The notes under the pieces are model-generated. The model was given only the letters and a program-made list of their open reading frames with translations, ran no database searches and had not been told where the DNA came from. The position numbers and the translations under genes are program-made. A stretch of DNA of 16,443 nt from Oscillospiraceae bacterium (GTDB taxonomy: Bacteria; Bacillota_A; Clostridia; Oscillospirales; Oscillospiraceae), in NCBI GenBank assembly GCA_015068055.1, contig SVLG01000049.1, positions 1-16,443 of the forward strand. The letters run 5' to 3'. This document shows positions 1 through 5,538 of this stretch, in pieces. The number at the start of each line of letters is the position of its first letter. Position 1 is the stretch's first letter.

Positions 1-164
1 AGACGCATGACGGAGGACTGGTTATCGGTCACGTTGATGGCGGTAACCTTCTGCAGATAGGTCTTGGCTTCCTCAACCAGGTGCTCGATGTGGATGCCCT
101 TGGGGGGGCCGACTTCCGCAGAAACTACAAATTCACCACGTTCAAACAAGTCAGTAATATACAT
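1..164 (-). CDS. metF: Methylene-tetrahydrofolate reductase MetF, N-terminal part (cut by window edge)
   Basis: Reading leftward from the ATG at 164-162, the window holds 54 codons starting MYITDLFERGEFVVSAEVGP. The segment SAEVGPPKG matches the first beta-strand of MTHFR barrels, where the conserved glutamate helps protonate the folate. NVTDNQSSVMR matches the next conserved strand as found in clostridial and acetogen MetF proteins. The enzyme is an FMN or FAD barrel that reduces methylene-THF to methyl-THF in the cytoplasm. An AGGAG site lies 9 nt before the ATG, and only 25 nt separate it from the metV stop, so the two are co-transcribed. The rest of the gene, roughly 230-250 codons by family length, lies outside the window. 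Family assignment is firm; the acetogen-type subclass is inferred from the metV and RnfC neighbours. Confidence 0.88.
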   Translation of the reverse strand, partial: MYITDLFERGEFVVSAEVGPPKGIHIEHLVEEAKTYLQKVTAINVTDNQSSVMR

Positions 165-189
165 TGTTCGTTGCTCCTCTTCTCAATAA

Positions 190-813
190 TTATTTAGAGA
201 CTTCGTCGTCAGTTGCGTAATTGCGGATCTGAACAGGGCACTTGACAGCGTCCAGACGGCCGATCTTCTCAAGACGGCGCATGATACGCTCCCAGCCGCA
301 CTCCATGTTGCTGTCCACTTCGCATCTGCCGTTCTTGGCGCCGCCGCACTGGCCGTTCAGGAGGCTCTTGGAGCAGGCAGTGATGGGGCAGATGCCGCCG
401 GTGAGGTTCAGGTAGCACTCGCCGCACTGGCCGCAGTCGTGCTCCAGAGGAGTCACGCCCTGGAAGCCGGGCAGACGGTAAGTGTCGCAGCCGGCGCAGA
501 CCATCTTGCCGGGCAGCTGCTCGGCAACGCTCTGCACGCCGACGCCGCAGGAGCAGACGAGGACCATGTCGGCCGCGTCGATCTCGGCCTGATGCTTATC
601 GAGACGCAGCTCACGGTTTTCGTCGTTGCAGATGTAGTCGGTGGTGAAGATACCGGTGACGTTGCCGCCGGCAGCCAGTTCCTTCTGGAAGGCCTTGGCC
701 TCTTCCTCGGGGAAGCGGACTTCCTTGCAGCCGTGGCAGTTGATGATGAAGACCTTCTTGTCGCCGATGAGGGCCTTGATGGTCTCGTTGGATTTCAGTT
801 CAGTAATAAGCAT
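190..813 (-). CDS. metV: MetV, cysteine-rich partner subunit of methylene-THF reductase
   Basis: A 207-aa protein related to the C-terminal cysteine-rich domain of methylene-THF reductases (MetV of acetogens). Visible cysteines include C26xxC29, C62, C87, C89, C106xxC109 and C127xxC130xxC133, then C142, C147, C156, C164 and C172 in the conserved block around GGICPITACSKS and GQCGGAKNGRC. Such cysteines bind Fe-S and/or zinc in the family and are thought to pass electrons to MetF. Its ATG overlaps the stop of the upstream metV-rnfC fusion by one base (TAATG), with GGGGG 8 nt upstream, which suggests translational coupling and equal dosage. All 13 cysteines of the fusion's N-terminal domain have counterparts here, so the two are paralogues. 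The role in electron transfer is inferred from the A. woodii and Moorella enzymes. Confidence 0.88.
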   Translation of the reverse strand: MLITELKSNETIKALIGDKKVFIINCHGCKEVRFPEEEAKAFQKELAAGGNVTGIFTTDYICNDENRELRLDKHQAEIDAADMVLVCSCGVGVQSVAEQLPGKMVCAGCDTYRLPGFQGVTPLEHDCGQCGECYLNLTGGICPITACSKSLLNGQCGGAKNGRCEVDSNMECGWERIMRRLEKIGRLDAVKCPVQIRNYATDDEVSK

Positions 814-2768
814 TACTTCATCCCCCTTACAGCAGCCTTACCGGCCTTGATCTTGGTGACCAGAGGAATCTTGGAGGAGCAGATGAATTCGCAGCAGCGG
901 CACTCAACGCAGTCCATGACCTTCTTGTCCTTCATACCCTGCCAGTTCTCCTGATCAGCAAACTTGCCGAAGTAGAGGGGCTTGAGCTCCATGGGGCAGA
1001 CGTCCACGCAGCGACCGCACTTGATGCACTCGACTTCCTTGGAGTAGACGGTGTCGACGGCGATGATGCCGTTGGAGCCCTTCATAATGGGAGCTTCCAG
1101 ACCCTGCTGCACAAAGCCCATCATGGGGCCACCAGCCTTGATGGTAACATCGCCTTCGGTGATGCCGCCGCAGAAGTCCACCAGCTCCTTGGCCTGGGTG
1201 CCGAGCTTGACGATGAAGTTGCCGGGCTTGGCAATGTGCTCGCCGGTGACGGAGGTCACGCGCTCGATGAGCGGCATACCGGTGAGGATGGCGTCGGCAG
1301 TGGCCTTGGTGGTGCTGACGTTGGCAACCACGCAGCCCACGTCGGCGGGCAGAGCGCCGGAGGGAACCTGACGGCCGGTGACGCGCTTGATGAGCATCTT
1401 CTCAGCGCCCTGGGGGTACTTGGTGCGGGCAACGACAACATCCATGTCCTCGATGTCGGCAACCTTCTGCTGCATGAGAGCGATGGCGTCGGGCTTGTTG
1501 TCCTCGATAACGATGAGGCCCTTGGGAGCGGCGACAGCCTTCATCATGGCGCGGAGGCCAACGATGATCTCATCGGCGAAGTTCAGCAGCAGCTGATGGT
1601 CGGCGGTGAGGTAGGGCTCGCATTCGCAGCCGTTGAGCAGGACGTAGTCGATGGGCTTGCCGGGCTTGAGCTTCACATAGGTGGGGAAGCCGGCGCCGCC
1701 CATGCCCACCACGCCGGCGTTCTTGACGATCTCGATGATCTCATCGGGAGTCAGCTCGTCGACGGACTTGTTGGGCTTCACGGACTCGTGAACGGTGTTC
1801 TTGTGATCGTTCTTGATGACCACGGAGGGGCACATGCCGCGGGTGGCGTGGGGACGATCTTCGATAGCGATAACGGTACCGCTGACGCTGGAGTGGACAG
1901 GAGCGCTGATGAAGCCGGCGGCCTCAGCGATCATCTGGCCAACCTTGACCTCGTCGCCCACGTTCACGATGATGTTGGCGGGGGCGCCCAGATGCATGGA
2001 GTTGGGAATGACGACCACATCGGGCTCGGGGAAGCGCTGCAGAGCGCAGTGCTCGCTGAACTCCTTATTTTCGGAGGGGTGAACACCGCCGTAGTAGCCG
2101 GCGAAACGGCTGTCGCGGATATCCTGTACGTACTTATTGATGACTTCGAAGCGGGACTTGGAGTAGTCACGAAGCTGCACGGGCTGCTTCAGGAACTCCT
2201 CGGTACGACCCTGCTGCTCGAGACGGCGGTAGATCTTCTCCCAGGCGCAGTCCTTGTTGGGGTCGATCTCGCACTTGCCGTTCTTGGCGCCGCCGCACTG
2301 GCCGTTGGTCAGGCTCTTGGAGCAGTCCACGATGGGGCAGATGCCGCCGGTGACGTTCAGATAGCACTGGGCGCAGGCGTCGCAGGCCTTCTTGGTCAGG
2401 GCCATGCCGTGATGGCCGGTGTAGTTCAGGGAATCGCAGGCCGCGAAAGCCTGAACATCGACAAGGTCCGCAACCGTCTGCACGCCGAGACCGCAGGAGA
2501 TAACCACAACGTTCTCCGTGCCCTCGGGCAGCTCCAGACCCTTACCGGTCAGAGTCTTGTTGCAGAGGAAATCGACATTCACGGCACCGGTGATCGTCTT
2601 GCCCTGCTCGGCAGCGAACTTCTCGAATTCGCCGCGCTCAGGCTCGTCAACGGTCACAAATTCCTTGAAGCACTTGTTACAGGCGACGACGAACAGATTG
2701 TCCTTACCTTCCAGTACGGACGCGAGCTCGTCGAAGCCTTTCAACTTATACTTGGTATAGTCCACCAA
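813..2768 (-). CDS. MetV-like/RnfC-like fusion protein (RnfC2-type NADH-oxidising subunit of methylene-THF reductase)
   Basis: A 651-aa protein in two parts. Residues 1-200 are a MetV-like domain with cysteines at 30, 33, 69, 92, 111, 129, 132, 135, 144, 149, 158, 166 and 174. Residues from about 225 are RnfC-like: the N-terminal hybrid motif GGVHP (227-231), the Complex I 51-kDa type NADH/flavin region with VGMGGAGFP (354-362) and NGCECEPYL (379-387), an SLBB-like stretch near 505-555, and two 4Fe-4S motifs, C581/584/587/591-P and C620/623/626/630. The second motif is followed by Ser instead of the usual Pro and has an extra Cys at 625. No membrane segment is seen, so it should be a soluble subunit and not part of a membrane Rnf complex. 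Its position directly before metV and metF matches RnfC2 of the A. woodii enzyme. The start is TTG at 2768-2766 with AAGG 7 nt upstream; the next codon, GTG, is a close alternative. The adjacent Rnf genes (rnfABDEG) are not in the window. Confidence 0.85.
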   Translation of the reverse strand: MVDYTKYKLKGFDELASVLEGKDNLFVVACNKCFKEFVTVDEPERGEFEKFAAEQGKTITGAVNVDFLCNKTLTGKGLELPEGTENVVVISCGLGVQTVADLVDVQAFAACDSLNYTGHHGMALTKKACDACAQCYLNVTGGICPIVDCSKSLTNGQCGGAKNGKCEIDPNKDCAWEKIYRRLEQQGRTEEFLKQPVQLRDYSKSRFEVINKYVQDIRDSRFAGYYGGVHPSENKEFSEHCALQRFPEPDVVVIPNSMHLGAPANIIVNVGDEVKVGQMIAEAAGFISAPVHSSVSGTVIAIEDRPHATRGMCPSVVIKNDHKNTVHESVKPNKSVDELTPDEIIEIVKNAGVVGMGGAGFPTYVKLKPGKPIDYVLLNGCECEPYLTADHQLLLNFADEIIVGLRAMMKAVAAPKGLIVIEDNKPDAIALMQQKVADIEDMDVVVARTKYPQGAEKMLIKRVTGRQVPSGALPADVGCVVANVSTTKATADAILTGMPLIERVTSVTGEHIAKPGNFIVKLGTQAKELVDFCGGITEGDVTIKAGGPMMGFVQQGLEAPIMKGSNGIIAVDTVYSKEVECIKCGRCVDVCPMELKPLYFGKFADQENWQGMKDKKVMDCVECRCCEFICSSKIPLVTKIKAGKAAVRGMK

Positions 2769-2826
2769 TTGCTCACCTTCCTCAAATTGATTTATAAACC
2801 TTACTTTTATCTGCAGAATCCGTTCC

Positions 2827-2848
2827 CTGCCTTTGCACCCGGAGGCAG
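2827..2848 (-). other. Hairpin in the leader of the metV-rnfC operon
   Basis: Within the roughly 135-nt predicted leader, CTGCCT and AGGCAG form a 6-bp stem around a 10-nt loop. Outer pairing (GTTC with GAAC) is possible with a bulge. I could not match it to a known riboswitch, and there is no U-tract to make it a terminator. Confidence 0.35.
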
Positions 2849-2887
2849 AAACAGATCAACAAATACATGACAAGAACGCCCCGCGAA

Positions 2888-2909
2888 ATAAGCGCACGAC
2901 GCCGCTTAT
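2888..2909. promoter_or_regulatory. 7-bp inverted repeat just downstream of the metV-rnfC operon -10 box (candidate operator or 5' hairpin)
   Basis: ATAAGCG (2888-2894) and CGCTTAT (2903-2909) form a perfect inverted repeat with an 8-nt spacer. It begins one base after the -10 box of the leftward promoter and covers the expected transcription start. It could be a repressor site, or a 5' stem-loop that stabilises the mRNA. Confidence 0.45.
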
Positions 2910-2910
2910 A

Positions 2911-2939
2911 ATGATAGCACTCTTTCCTCTGAAACGCAA
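2911..2939 (-). promoter_or_regulatory. Sigma-A type promoter of the metV-rnfC/metV/metF operon
   Basis: On the minus strand, TTGCGT (2939-2934) and TATCAT (2916-2911) are separated by exactly 17 nt, with an AT-rich stretch upstream at 2941-2990. Transcription should start near 2904, giving a leader of about 135 nt before the TTG start. Confidence 0.6.
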
Positions 2940-2956
2940 CTCGTTTTATAGAAAAA

Positions 2957-2974
2957 AAGTATAAAAACATACTT
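2957..2974. promoter_or_regulatory. AT-rich inverted repeat between the divergent promoters
   Basis: AAGTAT (2957-2962) and ATACTT (2969-2974) flank a 6-nt AAAAAC spacer. It sits upstream of the leftward -35 box and upstream of the rightward promoter, where an operator or activator site could serve either gene set. AT-rich sequence makes short palindromes common, so this is tentative. Confidence 0.3.
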
Positions 2975-2995
2975 ATATTTTGAATTTGTAAGATA

Positions 2996-3036
2996 TTGGA
3001 CAAACCCATGGAAATAGTATGGTTTTTGTCAAACCC
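2996..3036 (+). promoter_or_regulatory. Promoter of the blaI/M56 pair with overlapping repeats (candidate BlaI operator)
   Basis: TTGGAC (2996-3001) and TATGGT (3018-3023) are spaced by 16 nt. An imperfect dyad, GACAAACCCAT (2999-3009) against ATGGTTTTTGTC (3019-3030), spans both boxes. The element CAAACCC also occurs twice as a direct repeat, at 3001-3007 and 3030-3036. BlaI/MecI repressors bind dyads with TACA/TGTA-like half sites that overlap their own promoters; GACA/TGTC here would be a variant. The promoter is fairly likely, while the operator assignment is inference. Confidence 0.5.
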
Positions 3037-3058
3037 GATTGTAGAAGGGGGTGTCGAT

Positions 3059-3424
3059 ATGAGTGTCCACAAGCTGCCCGATGCCGAGCTTACTGTGATG
3101 CAGGCGCTTTGGGCCTGCGGCGGCGAAGAAGACCGCCGGGGCATAGAAGAAAAACTCAGCCGTCCCATGGCCCCCACCACGCTGCTGACGCTGCTGGGAC
3201 GGCTGGGTGACCGCGGCTTTCTCAAAATCGAAAAGTCCGGGCGGCGCACCCGCTACACCGCCCTTATAAGCCGGGAGACCTATCTGGCCGGACAGAGCCG
3301 GCGCTTTTTTGAAACTCTCTGCGGCGGGGATCTGCCCGCCTTTGCCTCGGCCCTCTGTCAGAGCGGGCTGAGCAAAGAGGAGCTCCGGGAACTGCGGGAA
3401 CTGCTGGAAAGGAATGAGCTATGA
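3059..3424 (+). CDS. BlaI/MecI/CopY-family transcriptional repressor
   Basis: A 121-aa winged-helix repressor. LPDAELTVMQALWACGG at the N-terminus is the family signature (consensus LPDAELEVM..LW). The recognition-helix region contains APTTLLTLLGRLGDRGFL, followed by the wing around SGRRTRYTAL, and an LSKEELRELRELLE helix at the C-terminus suits dimer formation. In the family, the dimer represses its own operon and target genes until it is cleaved after activation of the partner M56 protease. The ATG at 3059 has an AAGGGGGTG site 5 nt upstream, whereas an upstream in-frame TTG at 2996 lies inside the -35 box and is rejected. The stop overlaps the next gene's start (ATGA, 4 nt), so the two are coupled. 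The regulated target, apart from itself, is unknown. Confidence 0.9.
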   Translation: MSVHKLPDAELTVMQALWACGGEEDRRGIEEKLSRPMAPTTLLTLLGRLGDRGFLKIEKSGRRTRYTALISRETYLAGQSRRFFETLCGGDLPAFASALCQSGLSKEELRELRELLERNEL

Positions 3425-5112
3425 GCGCGGCGTTGGGACACCGACTCTTTTTCAGCACGCTTTTGGCCCTGACACTGGGCTTTGTGGTATTTTCCCGGGA
3501 CGACTCTGAGCGGGGTGGGGACACGCAGCGCTACCTCCCCTATATCTCCGGGCTGATTTTGCCCCTGTGGTTCCTGCTGATGCTGCTGTTTTCGGCGGCG
3601 GAGGGCGGCTGGCCCATGGCGGCGGAGATGGCTCTTCGGTTTTGTTTCCCGCTCTTTCTCCATATCTCCCTGTACTATGCCCTGCTGCTCCCGGTTCTGC
3701 CGTGGCTGCGGCGGCATTTCCGCGCCCGCAGCTGTGCCATGCTCTGGCTGCTGCCCAACTATCTCTACCTCTGGCAGCACGCACTGCCCCGGCCGCTTTT
3801 CGTGCTGCACTGCAATGAACAATTGCTCCGGGGCCTGTTTGCCCTCTGGGCACTGGGCGTTGTGTTGGTGCTGGGGTACTATATTCTTTCTCACGTTCTG
3901 TTCCGCCGCCGGCTTTTGAAAGCCGCCTGGGAGGTATATGAACCCGGTACCCGCAGAATACTGGAGGAGGAAGTGGAGCGGGCCGCCTTTAAAAAACCGA
4001 AATTCCGCCTGATGCGCTCGCCGGCCATCGAAACGCCCCTGACCATTGGGCTTTTCGCCCGGCGGGTGCGGCTGGTACTGCCGGAAAAAGATTACAGCGA
4101 GGAGGAGCTGCGGCTGATCTTCCGCCATGAGCTCATCCACATTGGCCGGGAGGACGCCTGGAGCAAGTTTTTCCTCTGCTTCTGCACGGCCATGTGCTGG
4201 TTCAACCCGCTGATGTGGCGGGCCATGGGCCGCAGCGCCGAGGATATGGAACTCAGCTGCGACGAGACGGTGCTGCTGGAAGCCGACGAAACAGAGCGCC
4301 GACGCTACGCAGAGCTGATTTTAAGCGCCGCCGGGGACAGCCGCGGCTTCAGCACCTGCCTTTCTGCCACGGCGCGGGCCCTGCGCTACCGGCTGCAGAG
4401 CATTACGAAGCCCAAAAAGCGGCGCAGCGGCGCGCTGCTGATCGCGGCGCTGTTCTTTGTTCTCAGCGGCAGCTGCGGCTATGTGGCGCTGGCCTACGGA
4501 GAAGAAACGCTGCCCCTGCCGGAGGAGGCGGAGCTGTATCATGTCTCCAACGAGGATCTGATGAGCCGCAAGCTGATCTGCACCGACGAGGCCGCGCTGC
4601 TGGACTATCTTCGCTCCCTGCCTCTGCAGAACATCACCGGCAGCTACGATTATCATGGGGAAGCCCTGCGTTCCCTCCACATCCGCGTCCCCCGGGGCAC
4701 GCTGGTGCTGCGGCTGCAGGGAAACACCCTGCGCTGGATCCCTCTCTGGGACGAGAACGCCCGAAGCTGGTACGTTGAGGATCTGGACTGGGCGTATCTG
4801 GAGGAGCTGCTGCCCGTACTCCCGGCGCTTTTTGTGGAACCGGAGGGCGACCCCCTGGATGTCAGCGCCCGGCTGCGGGAGATCCGTCGGCTCAGCGACG
4901 GCGCGGTGGTCTATGCCGATGACTCCGACGAAAGTGAGCCCCACGGCGTTTTTCTTTCGGAAGCGCGGGACTTTTCCCTCTCCTTCAGCCACGAGCCGCT
5001 GGACTATGAAATGACACAGGAAAATACAGCTGACGGAACGCACTATACCGTAACGGCGTATTACACAGACTACACGATCACCTTTTGTTTCATCGTAGGA
5101 ATGATAAAATGA
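3421..5112 (+). CDS. M56-family membrane metalloprotease, BlaR1/MecR1-like sensor with non-penicillin-binding C-terminal domain
   Basis: A 563-aa membrane protein. Hydrophobic segments lie near residues 8-24, 42-58, 73-95, 137-160, 248-265 and 338-358. The zinc-protease motif HELIH is at 236-240 in RHELIHIGREDAW, and EDMELSCDE (274-282) supplies the downstream glutamate ligand and the CDE signature seen in BlaR1/MecR1. The segment AIETPLTIGLF (202-212) is also typical of M56 proteins. In BlaR1 the outer domain is a beta-lactam sensor of about 250 residues with SxxK. Here the segment after the last membrane helix (about 360-563) shows no such active site and looks like an unrelated, strand-rich domain. 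The expected action is ligand sensing outside, then zinc-protease activation inside, leading to loss of BlaI repression. A GGAAAGGA site precedes the ATG, which overlaps the blaI stop. The ligand is unknown. Confidence 0.85.
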   Translation: MSAALGHRLFFSTLLALTLGFVVFSRDDSERGGDTQRYLPYISGLILPLWFLLMLLFSAAEGGWPMAAEMALRFCFPLFLHISLYYALLLPVLPWLRRHFRARSCAMLWLLPNYLYLWQHALPRPLFVLHCNEQLLRGLFALWALGVVLVLGYYILSHVLFRRRLLKAAWEVYEPGTRRILEEEVERAAFKKPKFRLMRSPAIETPLTIGLFARRVRLVLPEKDYSEEELRLIFRHELIHIGREDAWSKFFLCFCTAMCWFNPLMWRAMGRSAEDMELSCDETVLLEADETERRRYAELILSAAGDSRGFSTCLSATARALRYRLQSITKPKKRRSGALLIAALFFVLSGSCGYVALAYGEETLPLPEEAELYHVSNEDLMSRKLICTDEAALLDYLRSLPLQNITGSYDYHGEALRSLHIRVPRGTLVLRLQGNTLRWIPLWDENARSWYVEDLDWAYLEELLPVLPALFVEPEGDPLDVSARLREIRRLSDGAVVYADDSDESEPHGVFLSEARDFSLSFSHEPLDYEMTQENTADGTHYTVTAYYTDYTITFCFIVGMIK

Positions 5113-5135
5113 CCGCTCAAATGAGCGGTCATTTT
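5106..5135. terminator. Bidirectional intrinsic terminator between convergent genes
   Basis: AAAATGACCGCTCA (5106-5119) and TGAGCGGTCATTTT (5122-5135) form a perfect 14-bp stem with a 2-nt AA centre. A-runs and T-runs at the ends serve as U-tracts on both strands. It contains the stop codon of the M56 gene (5110-5112) on one side and that of the DUF4298 gene (5129-5131) on the other. Confidence 0.9.
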
Positions 5136-5374
5136 ATTGTCTGTTCCCAGTCACAGATGAGATTATAAAGCCCATCCTCGCTGAGGACACCGCGCTTGAG
5201 ATCCGACGGCAGCCTGCCGGCTTCGTCCCGTTCATAGTCCCGGCGCCACTGCCCGCCCTCATAGTATTCGATCAGAACCCGCAGGGGTTCCCGGGCCGCC
5301 TCCACGGCGTTCAGCGCCGCACGCACCCGATCCATGTGAGCTTCCATCTGCGCGATGCGTTCGATCTCGTCCAT
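5129..5374 (-). CDS. DUF4298-family small protein
   Basis: An 81-aa soluble protein starting MDEIERIAQMEAHMDRV. The block YYEGGQWRRDYERDEAG and the following LPSDLKRGVLSEDGLYNL match my memory of the DUF4298 family, small proteins of unknown function common in Firmicutes. An N-terminal helix (about 1-35), likely coiled coil, precedes the conserved block at about 36-71. I chose the ATG at 5374-5372 because GGGAGG lies 7 nt upstream. The ATG at 5380 sits directly against that site, and further upstream codons would include the promoter. It is a single-gene unit with its own promoter, and its stop codon lies inside the shared terminator stem. No function can be given. Confidence 0.8.
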   Translation of the reverse strand: MDEIERIAQMEAHMDRVRAALNAVEAAREPLRVLIEYYEGGQWRRDYERDEAGRLPSDLKRGVLSEDGLYNLICDWEQTIK

Positions 5375-5392
5375 ATCCATCCCTCCCGCCTT

Positions 5393-5401
5393 ATTATACC
5401 A
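5393..5401 (-). promoter_or_regulatory. Extended -10 promoter of the DUF4298 gene
   Basis: On the minus strand TGGTATAAT (5401-5393) is a perfect extended -10 element (TGnTATAAT). There is no convincing -35 box 17 nt upstream, which extended -10 promoters can do without. The transcript would start near 5386, leaving a very short leader that includes the GGGAGG ribosome site. Confidence 0.6.
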
Positions 5402-5499
5402 CAAGCTGTTCCCGTTCGCACGTGCCAAAAAGAAAAACGGAGTCCCGGTTTATCAGGGCATATTGCTATAATACCGCCGGGCCAGCAGGGACACCGTAC

Positions 5500-5537
5500 A
5501 GCAAAAGAGACGCTCAGGAACGAGCGTCTCTTTTGCT
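5500..5537 (-). terminator. Terminator of the polysaccharide operon
   Basis: AGCAAAAGAGACGCTC (5500-5515) pairs perfectly with GAGCGTCTCTTTTGCT (5522-5537) around a 6-nt loop. It lies one base beyond the stop codon of the DUF4012 gene (5539-5541). The T-run falls inside the distal arm, opposite an A-run, as in many clostridial terminators, so it could work on both strands. Confidence 0.8.
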
Positions 5538-5538
5538 T

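Noticed and set aside
813..2768. RnfC of a membrane Rnf complex
   Set aside because: The MetV extension and the metV/metF neighbours, with no rnfD, G, E, A or B genes alongside, argue for the soluble reductase complex.
1236..2870. Long open frame on the plus strand opposite the metV-rnfC fusion
   Set aside because: It is antisense to a clear gene, has low-complexity Gly/Val/Leu/Asp/His composition and no family motif. GC-biased codons of the real gene leave the opposite strand open.
2769..2904. Riboswitch (THF, SAM or cobalamin) in the reductase leader
   Set aside because: The leader has one small hairpin but none of the conserved core motifs of these classes that I know, and no terminator or anti-terminator pair.
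3421..5112. Beta-lactam sensor BlaR1 or MecR1 proper
   Set aside because: The protease half fits, but the penicillin-binding domain is absent and no beta-lactamase or alternative PBP gene is nearby.
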